Positions 26,476 to 33,316 of a stretch of 33,316 nt of DNA are shown in pieces. Numbering within the stretch: position 1 is the first letter of the stretch; each line of letters begins with the position of its first letter. The notes below the pieces were generated by a model, which worked only from the letters and a program-made list of their open reading frames with translations, had not been told where the DNA came from and searched no databases. The DNA lies in the NCBI GenBank assembly GCA_027858735.1, contig JAQICC010000364.1, forward strand, positions 1-33,316. Reading direction: 5' to 3'. This DNA comes from Salinivirgaceae bacterium (GTDB lineage Bacteria > Bacteroidota > Bacteroidia > Bacteroidales > SZUA-534). The position numbers and the translations under genes were made by a program.

Positions 26476-27039
26476 ATGAAAAAACTTTTAATTTGTACAA
26501 TAATTTTTTTGGCTGCCTTTAGTGGCTATAGTCAAAATGTTGTTGCTCAACGTCAACCAGCAAGTGAAAAAGCTATTCCAAGTTTGGTTATAACAAACTT
26601 TAGAATTCAGTATCCTGATGCTCTCGTTAGGCAATGGTTTGCTACGCACCTAACATACTGGCAAAATGATTATAGTTCAAACTATAATAATGACTGGTAT
26701 AACCAAAGAACGGTAGTTGTATATACTTATGAAAGACCTAACTATTTTGAAGTTGAATTTATTAACAATCCGGGTGAACTTAGTAGGGCAATATACAATA
26801 TTCATGGTTATTGGTATGAAACTAGAACCCAACTAAAAGGTTTACCAATGCAAGTATTAGAGGCCTTAAAGAAAACAAAATATAACGAATGGAAAATTTC
26901 ACCTCTAAAGGAAAAAATTGAAACCGATGCCTGGCCAGAAGATATTTATCGCTTTCATGTATCGAAAGGATTAAAGTCTAGAATTATCCGAATGGATCCG
27001 AAGGGCAATATAATTCAAGAAAGATTCATAAACGATTAA
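26476..27039 (+). CDS. Secreted PepSY-like protein
   Basis: The 187-residue protein begins with a Sec signal peptide (MKKLLICTIIFLAAFSGYSQ). It then has two loosely repeated units of the PepSY-like (PF11396-type) fold common in Bacteroidota: FRIQYPDALVRQWF...YFEVEF...IYNIHGYWYETRTQLKGLP, then EALKKTKYNEWKI...RFHVSKG...MDPKGNIIQERF. It is expected in the periplasm; the function of such proteins is not established. It lies 28 bp after the CNNM-like gene and may end that operon. It is rich in Tyr, Trp and Asn in the middle, unlike its neighbours. Confidence 0.7.
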   Translation: MKKLLICTIIFLAAFSGYSQNVVAQRQPASEKAIPSLVITNFRIQYPDALVRQWFATHLTYWQNDYSSNYNNDWYNQRTVVVYTYERPNYFEVEFINNPGELSRAIYNIHGYWYETRTQLKGLPMQVLEALKKTKYNEWKISPLKEKIETDAWPEDIYRFHVSKGLKSRIIRMDPKGNIIQERFIND

Positions 27040-27132
27040 AATAATTTTAGACAAATTACATTTATTGCAATGAATACCTTGTAAATTAGCATAAATTATA
27101 AAATGTAATAAAAATGATTTGATATGGAAAAA

Positions 27133-27146
27133 TCAGAGTACTCTGA
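27133..27146. promoter_or_regulatory. 14-bp palindrome upstream of the haem-binding gene
   Basis: TCAGAGTACTCTGA is a perfect palindrome 44 bases before the start at 27190, in an otherwise AT-rich 150-bp spacer. It could be an operator for a dimeric regulator. No recognised binding motif. Confidence 0.35.
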
Positions 27147-27189
27147 GTATTTCTAAATTGATTGTTTAATAACAAATAAATAGCTGTAA

Positions 27190-27654
27190 ATGAAAAAGAT
27201 ATACATTGTAGTATTTGTGTTTTTGTTTATATTACTAGTGCTTATCCAGTTTATTGGTGTAAAACCAGATTTGCGCCAAACAAATAATATAAATGCTATT
27301 TTTACCCTTAACAACACACCCGATGAAATAGGTTTATTGCTGAAACAATCATGTTTTGACTGTCATTCGAACGAAACAAATTTTCCGTGGTATTCAAAAA
27401 TAGCGCCAATTTCATGGCTTATCAATGCGCATATTGAAGAAGGTCGATCACATATTAATTTTTCAAATTGGGAGCAATATACTACCGAAAAGCAACATGC
27501 ATTGATTAATAAATGCAAAGAAGAAGTTAAGGAAAACAAAATGCCACTAAAATCCTATACTTTAATTCACCGTAATTCAAAACTTACTTCAGAAGAAAAA
27601 ATTGAATTAATCAGCTGGTTTGAATACTATTCGAACAATGAAATAAAAAAATAA
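27190..27654 (+). CDS. Membrane-anchored haem-binding domain protein
   Basis: The 154-residue protein has an uncleaved-looking N-terminal membrane helix (about 4-24) followed by a periplasmic domain. This carries a single cytochrome c haem motif, CFDCH (C55, C58, H59), in the context QSCFDCHSNETNFPWYSKIAPISWL, which defines the Haem_bd family (PF14376). It should carry one covalently bound haem c. Its redox partner is unknown; the next gene, a CDF transporter, starts 7 bp downstream, so the two are probably co-transcribed. Confidence 0.88.
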   Translation: MKKIYIVVFVFLFILLVLIQFIGVKPDLRQTNNINAIFTLNNTPDEIGLLLKQSCFDCHSNETNFPWYSKIAPISWLINAHIEEGRSHINFSNWEQYTTEKQHALINKCKEEVKENKMPLKSYTLIHRNSKLTSEEKIELISWFEYYSNNEIKK

Positions 27655-27661
27655 TGTAGCG

Positions 27662-28660
27662 ATGAAAAATAATAATTCTGAAATAAAAATTGTTGTTCAA
27701 AGAAGAATAGTAATTATTTCAGTTATTCTTTTCTTTGGCAAATTAATCGCCTATTTTTTAACCAATTCAGTTGGTATTTTAACCGATGCTTTAGAAAGTA
27801 CAGTGAATGTTTTAACCGGTTTTATTAGTTTATACAGCATAAGTATTTCATTAAAACCCCGAGATAAAAACCATCCGTTTGGCCATGGCAAAATTGAGTC
27901 TATATCAGCTTCTATTGAGGGTTTTTTAATTTTACTTGCAGGGTTAATTATAATTTTCGAAGCGGTTAAGAGACTATTTAGGCCGGTAGAAATTCAACAA
28001 TTGGATATTGGAATTATTATTATCGGCATAGCCGGATTAATGAATTACATTTTAGGCTATTACAGTAAAAAAGTAGGTAAAAAACACAATTCAATAGCCT
28101 TAGTTGCCGGAGGAAAGCATTTACAATCCGATACTTATTCGACCATAGGTTTAGTTATAGGTTTAATTCTACTTTTGATAACTAAAATCGCCTGGTTAGA
28201 CAGCGTTATAGCCATACTTTTTGGATCTATCATTATTTATACGGGATACAAAATACTTAAAGAAACTACATCAAACTTAATGGATGAGGCCGATACGAAA
28301 ATATTGAACGAAATTGCTCATATATTACAAAGCAATAAATTAAAGAATTGGATTAATATACATAATTTAAAATTAGTTAAGTATGGTGATTCATATCATA
28401 TTGATTGTGATTTAACCCTTCCTTTTTATATGAATATTGCTGATGCCCATAAAGAGAGCGAAATACTAATGAAAACTATATCGGAAAACCAGCATAATAA
28501 AATTGATTTTACGATACATACCGATGCATGTCACAAAGGTTTATGTAGCCATTGCAAAATTACAAATTGCATGCATCGTGAAAATCCATTTGAAAATGAA
28601 TTAATCTGGTCACTTGAAGAACTTACACAAACCATTCATTTTGAATACAAAACAAATTAA
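27662..28660 (+). CDS. Cation diffusion facilitator family transporter with Cys-rich tail
   Basis: The 332-residue protein has six membrane helices and a cytosolic C-terminal domain. Landmarks are TDALESTVNVLTGF in helix 2, HPFGHGKIESISASIEG, and GGKHLQSDTYSTIG in helix 5 (H153, D157). At the transport site, helix 2 offers E45 and N49 where classic Zn exporters have D/H and D, a variation found in a CDF subfamily. The end carries CHKGLCSHCKITNCMH (C290, C295, C298, C303), a likely extra metal site. It should export a divalent metal (Zn, Fe, Mn or Co) using the proton gradient; the metal is not predictable. It is paired with the haem-binding gene. Confidence 0.9.
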   Translation: MKNNNSEIKIVVQRRIVIISVILFFGKLIAYFLTNSVGILTDALESTVNVLTGFISLYSISISLKPRDKNHPFGHGKIESISASIEGFLILLAGLIIIFEAVKRLFRPVEIQQLDIGIIIIGIAGLMNYILGYYSKKVGKKHNSIALVAGGKHLQSDTYSTIGLVIGLILLLITKIAWLDSVIAILFGSIIIYTGYKILKETTSNLMDEADTKILNEIAHILQSNKLKNWINIHNLKLVKYGDSYHIDCDLTLPFYMNIADAHKESEILMKTISENQHNKIDFTIHTDACHKGLCSHCKITNCMHRENPFENELIWSLEELTQTIHFEYKTN

Positions 28661-28766
28661 CCTATTAAATTTATCGTGAAATACCTAAATTAATTTCCTT
28701 TAAAATAAACCTATAACCGTATAAATTGTAATTATATATTACATATACATTAATCAACTTAAAAGC

Positions 28767-29618
28767 ATGCTTCTTTCTCTCTATTTAAATATCATTTCAA
28801 ATCAATTTCAATTAATTGGCAAACGAATACTTATTATTATTGCAATTGCTATAGGTGCTCATTTGCTTGTAATACTTGTAAAAAAAGCAAGCAAGCTATT
28901 TCATTTTAAAACTTCTGGTAAATCTTCATCAAAAATTTTATCGGTAAGCAGCTTGTTAACAAGCGTTTTGGTGTTTATTATTTATTTTTTGGCCATTGGC
29001 TACGCACTAAAAGAATTGGGAATATCACTTACCGCTTATGTTGCTAGTGCTTCGGTTATTGGTCTTGCAGTTGGTTTTGGTTCACAAGGTATTGTTCAAG
29101 ATATGGTTACAGGTTTTACCTTAATTGTATCAAACCAAATTGACATTGGCGATATGGTTGAAATCAATGGGCAAACAGGAATTGTAAATTCAATTAGTAT
29201 GCGATTTGTTGTATTTGAGAATGCTAATGGTGCAAATGTTTATATTCCCAATAGAAATATAAATGTGGTAATTAATTACCCAAAAAAACATATAAACTGC
29301 CATGTTGATATCATTTTGCCAAATGAAGATGATTTAAAAATACAAGTAAAAGAAAAAGCAAAGAAAATGATAAAAGTAGTGCACGAAAAATATCCTAATA
29401 TTTTAATGCAACCAAAATCGAATAGTAAAATATTGAAAACCAATTTAGATAATGAAGTACTTCGCTTGATATTTCATATATGGCCAGGCAGAGGCACTCC
29501 AATTGAAAGTGCTTTTAAGCAAGAATTATTACAAGCCATTAAAGTAATTGTTCCAACCTATGCCGATTGGATGATTTCAGTAAATTATGAAGTTGAAATG
29601 AATGAAAATACAAACTAA
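28767..29618 (+). CDS. MscS-family mechanosensitive channel 3
   Basis: The 283-residue protein has three membrane helices. The pore helix (YVASASVIGLAVGFGSQGIV) is followed by the beta domain (IDIGDMVEINGQTGIVNSIS, GANVYIPNRNI) and a C-terminal alpha/beta domain. It lies 106 bp after the CDF gene and may have its own promoter, though only a partial box is visible. Compared with MscS 1 and 2 it keeps the GLAVGFG pore sequence of MscS 2 and the IPN motif of MscS 1. Confidence 0.9.
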   Translation: MLLSLYLNIISNQFQLIGKRILIIIAIAIGAHLLVILVKKASKLFHFKTSGKSSSKILSVSSLLTSVLVFIIYFLAIGYALKELGISLTAYVASASVIGLAVGFGSQGIVQDMVTGFTLIVSNQIDIGDMVEINGQTGIVNSISMRFVVFENANGANVYIPNRNINVVINYPKKHINCHVDIILPNEDDLKIQVKEKAKKMIKVVHEKYPNILMQPKSNSKILKTNLDNEVLRLIFHIWPGRGTPIESAFKQELLQAIKVIVPTYADWMISVNYEVEMNENTN

Positions 29619-30344
29619 TTCTTAGAATTCAATAACAACTCTTTAAGCTAACTTATCAAAGATTAATTTGAAACATACGGATTCCCTCTCCGCATGCTGA
29701 CAAGTCTCACTGTATATTACAGGTATGCTATACTTGATCTTTCCACTACTTTTTTTACTCGCTTACTTTATTCAAACAATTACTGACTTTGGGGGAAAAC
29801 GATCCGAAGAACTTAGAGTGTAAGTTCCCATAATTTTGATGTGTTTGCTCTAATAAGCACTTAATTTTCAACCTTGAATTTTAGTTTAACCCGTATTATT
29901 AGGGCTAAAAAAAACTTCAAAACGCTGTTTCTATTAAATCCACGATTCTTGTTAACCTTGGCTGAAATAACATTTTTCCAGTTCTAAGGAATTTATGTTT
30001 TCATTATTTTTTAAATAAATAAGTTCTTTAAGTAAGGGTATCCATATTTTCTTGTGTGATAGTATAAACAGATTACTAATTTAAAAAATAGAAAGATGAA
30101 AAAGTCAGAAGTAATTATCGTAGAGAGCATTTATATTTTAAGTTTTGTTGGAACAATAATTATATCAATATTAATTGGATAAAAACTTAACAACAAATTA
30201 AGTATAGTAACTACACCAAAACAATTAGGGCCTTAATTATTAAAATTTTAGTCAACTTGAACCGAATAATTAATTAGTAAGTGTAACATTATAAATTCCG
30301 TTGCTATATTGCTATATTCACATTTAAATTAATTATTGTACGGA
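29619..30344. other. Gene-poor region with two possible tiny ORFs
   Basis: There are about 725 bp without a normal-sized gene. Two short frames encode single-helix peptides: 29725-29823 (32 codons, starting MLYLIFPLLFLLAYF, ending in a charged tail) and 30096-30182 (28 codons, starting MKKSEVIIVESIYIL). A tandem TTGCTATA repeat lies at 30301-30316. No RNA gene, terminator or repeat copy was recognised in the rest. Confidence 0.5.
30096..30182 (+). CDS. Possible 28-residue single-helix membrane peptide
   Basis: ATG 30096, preceded by a purine-rich stretch (AGAAAG), opens a 28-codon frame to TAA 30180-30182. Residues 1-9 are charged and the rest is a single hydrophobic helix ending in Gly. It resembles small membrane-protein subunits in form only. 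It might equally be chance in AT-rich DNA. A precursor-peptide role for the nearby radical SAM gene seems unlikely as it lacks a core-like polar tail. Confidence 0.3.
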   Translation: MKKSEVIIVESIYILSFVGTIIISILIG

Positions 30345-30965
30345 ATGAGAATTAACACCAACGCTTGGAATAAATTGCGTTACACACTTTACGCACCCGG
30401 TTACGACATTGCCGCTCGTATTTTAGATGGTTCTCGTAAAAAATCTATTGATTCATTAGCCATAGCACCCGGCAATAAAGTTTTAATTATTGGTGCTGGC
30501 ACTGGCTTAGATTTGGAACATTTACCTGTTGGATGCGACATAACTGCAACCGATATTACTCCAAAAATGATTGAATTAACAAAAAAACGCAATGCAAAAA
30601 TAGGGCATAAACTTACTGCTTTGGTAATGGATGGTCAAAATTTGGATTTTCCCGATGAATGCTACGACATTGTAATTTTACATTTGATTGTATCTGTTAT
30701 TCCAAATCCCATTGCATGCATACAAGAAGCTGAACGCCTACTCAAATCAGGTGGACAAGCAGTTGTTTTTGATAAATTTGTTAGAAAAAACACCCAAATT
30801 TCGAGATTGAGAAAAACCGTAAATTTATTTACAAACCTTATGTTCTCCGATATTTCTCGAAGTTTTGAGAAAATTATTACTCATACTAAATTATCAGTGA
30901 TTTCAGATATTGATGCTAATTTTAAAGGGAATTTTAGAATTATTAAATTAATAAAAATTGACTGA
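30345..30965 (+). CDS. Class I SAM-dependent methyltransferase
   Basis: The 206-residue cytosolic protein has motif I NKVLIIGAGTGLDLEHLP (44-61), the acidic residue D70 at the end of the second strand (ITATDITPKM), a motif like DIVILHLIVSVIPNP and post-motif SGGQAVVFDKF. This is the Methyltransf_11 type. The N-terminus (WNKLRYTLYAPGYDI) resembles phosphatidylethanolamine N-methyltransferase and UbiE-like proteins, so a lipid or quinone substrate is possible but not shown. ATG 30345 is preferred over in-frame TTG 30336. The radical SAM gene follows 59 bp downstream on the same strand. Confidence 0.85.
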   Translation: MRINTNAWNKLRYTLYAPGYDIAARILDGSRKKSIDSLAIAPGNKVLIIGAGTGLDLEHLPVGCDITATDITPKMIELTKKRNAKIGHKLTALVMDGQNLDFPDECYDIVILHLIVSVIPNPIACIQEAERLLKSGGQAVVFDKFVRKNTQISRLRKTVNLFTNLMFSDISRSFEKIITHTKLSVISDIDANFKGNFRIIKLIKID

Positions 30966-31024
30966 TTATGATTGACGAAAAAAAGTTAGTTATATAGCCC
31001 AATCTTACCTTAAAACAACATACT

Positions 31025-33214
31025 TTGAACGATATACTACTTATAACCCCACCCTTTACTCAATTAAACACCCCCTATCCGGCAACGGCTTATTTAAAGG
31101 GCTTTTTAAATTCTAAAAACATAAGTTCATTTCAAGTGGATTTGGGTTTGGAAGTTATTTTAAAACTTTTCTCAAAGGATGGATTAAAGCAGTTATTTAG
31201 CCTAGCTAATAACAACTCACCCATTCCAAAATCGGAAAATTCACAGCGAATTTTAGCGCTGCAAAATGAATATATAAATACAATTGAAGGGGTTGTTTCT
31301 TTTTTGCAAGAAAAAAACCAAACCTTAGCCAGGTTAATCTGTACCGAAAGCTTTCTGCCACAAGCTTCTCGTTTTAATCTCACTGATGATTTAAATTGGG
31401 CTTTTGGCACCATGGGTATGCAAGATAAAGCCAAACACATGGCAACCTTGTATCTTGAAGATATTTCAGATTTTATTATAGAATGCATCGACGAAAATTT
31501 TGGCTTTAGCCGCTATGCAGAACGCTTGGGTAGAAGCGCCAATAGTTTTGATGAACTATCTGATCAGCTTAAAAAGCCTAAGAGCTTTATTGATAAACTC
31601 GCCCTAAACATACTCGAACACAGAATAAAATCTACCCAACCAAAACTTGTCGCTTTTTCGGTCCCCTTTCCAGGAAACTTATTCAGTGCTTTTCGTTGTG
31701 CACAGTACTTAAAAATAATTCATCCCGAAATTAAAACAGTCATGGGTGGTGGTTTTCCAACAACCGAATTACGAAGTATTTCTGATGCACGTCCGTTTAA
31801 ATTCTTCGACTATATAACCCTTGATGGTGGAGAATTACCAATTGAATTAATATATGAGGATGTTTTAAATAATGGGTCTAAATTATTAAAAAGAACATTT
31901 GTATTAGAAAACCAAGAAGTCGTGTATAACAATACTTCCACCAAAATTGATTATAAACAGAGTGAGCTGAGTACACCTGATTATTCCGATCTTTTGCTTA
32001 ACAAATACATTTCGGTAATTGAGGTAACCAACCCAATGCATAGCCTTTGGAGCGATGGCCGATGGAATAAACTAACCATGACCTATGGCTGCTATTGGGG
32101 AAAATGCACATTTTGCGATGGTTCATTAGACTATATAAAAAACCTAGACCCCATAAATGCCAGTATTTTGGTGGACCGTATGGAGCAAATTATAGAACAA
32201 ACAGGCGAGCGTGGTTTTCATTTTGTTGATGAAGCAGCACACCCTACTATAATGAAGTCATTGGCCCTTGAAATTATTAGACGAAACTTAACCGTTACAT
32301 GGTGGACTAATATCCGCTTCGAAAAAAGCTTCTCATACGACATTTGTCAATTATTAAAAGCTTCTGGCTGCATTGCTGTTTCTGGTGGATTAGAAGTAGC
32401 ATCTGATAGACTATTGGGTTTAATAAACAAAGGCGTTAATGTTGAGCAAGTAGCAAAAGTAACAAGCAATTTCACCGAATCGGGCATTATGGTGCATGCC
32501 TATTTAATGTATGGTTTTCCGAGCCAAACGGTGCAGGAAACTATCGACAGCCTTGAAATGGTACGGCAAATGTTTGAAATAGGTATTATACAATCAGGGT
32601 TTTGGCATCAATTTGCCTTAACAGCCCATAGCCCTATTGGTTTAAACGCGAACCGATATAATATTGAACCCGAATATAAAACAATAACTTTTGCCAATAA
32701 CGATATTCAATTTAAAGACAGTACAGGAATAAACCACGATAAATTTAGCTTTGGCTTAAAAAAATCACTTTACAACTACATGCTTGGCACATGTTTCGAC
32801 TTTCCTTTGCAAGAATGGTTCGAATTTAAAATTCCAAAAACAACTATTTCCAATAACTTTATTAGAAATAGCATTGAAAAAGATGAAGCCCTCAATACAA
32901 AAACGACATCAAAAATTATTTGGTTAGGCGGAACACCTTTGATATCAGCTCATACAAAATCGAAAAAAGGCAAAAACTGGGAAATGCTTCAATTAACATT
33001 TCATTTAAAAAATAATACACTTACTATTTCTCTTGACAAAGACAAAGGAGAATGGTTTGTTAAGACTCTCGAGAAACTATCTGTACACAATAAGCAGCAA
33101 CTCACCTTTGAGCAACTTAAAGCCGATTATGAAAATATTTTTAATGACTTTGAACTCTTTTGGTTTTCAAAACCCCTTATGAAAATTAAAAAACAGGGCT
33201 TATTGACTCTATAA
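31025..33214 (+). CDS. B12-binding-domain radical SAM protein with CX4CX2C motif
   Basis: The 729-residue protein opens with the class B radical SAM start NDILLITPPFTQLNTPYPAT and has a cobalamin-binding-type fold (about 1-280, with VAFSVPFPGN and GGGFPTTELR). A radical SAM barrel follows. The iron-sulfur motif is CYWGKCTFC (C356, C361, C364), i.e. CX4CX2C rather than CX3CX2C. Further blocks include HFVDEAAHP, GGLEVASDRLLGLINKGV and YLMYGFPSQT. No DXHXXG cobalamin-His motif is seen. About 130 residues form a C-terminal extension. An in-frame TAG lies 30 bases upstream and no ATG follows, so TTG 31025 is the start. The substrate is unknown. Confidence 0.85.
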   Translation: MNDILLITPPFTQLNTPYPATAYLKGFLNSKNISSFQVDLGLEVILKLFSKDGLKQLFSLANNNSPIPKSENSQRILALQNEYINTIEGVVSFLQEKNQTLARLICTESFLPQASRFNLTDDLNWAFGTMGMQDKAKHMATLYLEDISDFIIECIDENFGFSRYAERLGRSANSFDELSDQLKKPKSFIDKLALNILEHRIKSTQPKLVAFSVPFPGNLFSAFRCAQYLKIIHPEIKTVMGGGFPTTELRSISDARPFKFFDYITLDGGELPIELIYEDVLNNGSKLLKRTFVLENQEVVYNNTSTKIDYKQSELSTPDYSDLLLNKYISVIEVTNPMHSLWSDGRWNKLTMTYGCYWGKCTFCDGSLDYIKNLDPINASILVDRMEQIIEQTGERGFHFVDEAAHPTIMKSLALEIIRRNLTVTWWTNIRFEKSFSYDICQLLKASGCIAVSGGLEVASDRLLGLINKGVNVEQVAKVTSNFTESGIMVHAYLMYGFPSQTVQETIDSLEMVRQMFEIGIIQSGFWHQFALTAHSPIGLNANRYNIEPEYKTITFANNDIQFKDSTGINHDKFSFGLKKSLYNYMLGTCFDFPLQEWFEFKIPKTTISNNFIRNSIEKDEALNTKTTSKIIWLGGTPLISAHTKSKKGKNWEMLQLTFHLKNNTLTISLDKDKGEWFVKTLEKLSVHNKQQLTFEQLKADYENIFNDFELFWFSKPLMKIKKQGLLTL

Positions 33215-33316
33215 AAATTAGTAAAATACACTTTCCAAACATTATAACCTGATTAATTCATAAACTTTTTCAAAAAGCAATAAACATGCTGATTATCAAA
33301 CTGCAAAACATATTAG

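Noticed and set aside
30096-33214. RiPP biosynthesis locus (small ORF, methyltransferase, radical SAM)
   Set aside because: The small ORF is a plain hydrophobic helix, there is no recognition-element or transporter gene, and the radical SAM protein lacks a SPASM-type cysteine-rich end.
33286-33316. ATG at 33286 opening a frame to the window edge
   Set aside because: Only about ten codons are visible, which is too little to call a gene.

Overview
The window reads as chromosomal DNA of a low-GC member of the Bacteroidota, probably near Bacteroidales/Marinilabiliales (inference from gene families; no rRNA is present to settle it). Support comes from a DUF6377 TPR regulator, TatA/TatC without TatB, a PEP carboxylase of the FDGRGG...RNS type, a short GreA-like protein of the kind mislabelled 3-oxoacyl-ACP synthase in this phylum, and several TAnnTTTG -7 promoter boxes with weak or no Shine-Dalgarno sequences. 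I saw no tRNA, rRNA, CRISPR array, intact insertion sequence or prophage.

Layout. 1-1570 is a 5'-truncated DUF6377 regulator, convergent with a secreted 15-repeat LRR protein (1576-2862, -). A palindromic repeat lies at 2941-3057. An EamA permease (3204-4127, -) is preceded by a leader with a strong intrinsic terminator and a competing upstream segment, probably an attenuator. About 770 bp of gene-poor DNA follows and holds a copy of a dispersed repeat. Next come a long Rel/SpoT homologue (5075-7294, +), convergent with queE and an upstream HNH/NUMOD4 endonuclease (both -, probably one transcript), then tatA-tatC (+), a fused MEMO-AMMECR1 protein (+) and a small membrane protein (-). 11657-12454 is a scar: a truncated DUF985 cupin gene runs into a second, inverted copy of the dispersed repeat. 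An acyl-CoA dehydrogenase (+), a hairpin-rich spacer and PEP carboxylase (-) follow.

From 16868 to the end every gene is on the + strand. 17410-20736 joins a glycerophosphodiester phosphodiesterase, an alpha/beta hydrolase and GlpD, a plausible route from phospholipid headgroups to glycerol-3-phosphate and DHAP. With gaps of 16 to 23 bp it continues into an APC permease and an MscS channel. A second MscS gene (broken by an in-frame TAG), a CorA homologue with GTN in place of GMN, and a DUF21/CNNM protein follow tightly. After these come a PepSY-like secreted protein, a haem-binding-domain protein, a CDF cation transporter and a third MscS. This 9-kb stretch looks like a membrane ion/osmotic homeostasis cluster.

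The last part (29619-33316) has a gene-poor stretch with two possible tiny membrane ORFs, a class I methyltransferase, and a B12-binding-type radical SAM protein with CX4CX2C cysteine spacing.

Most promising leads: the EamA leader attenuator, the in-frame stop in the second mscS, the ion/osmotic cluster, the dispersed repeat tied to a cupin deletion, the MEMO-AMMECR1 fusion without its radical SAM partner, the Rel hydrolase ED-to-QD change, and the radical SAM cysteine spacing. No single locus is clearly a wholly new system.
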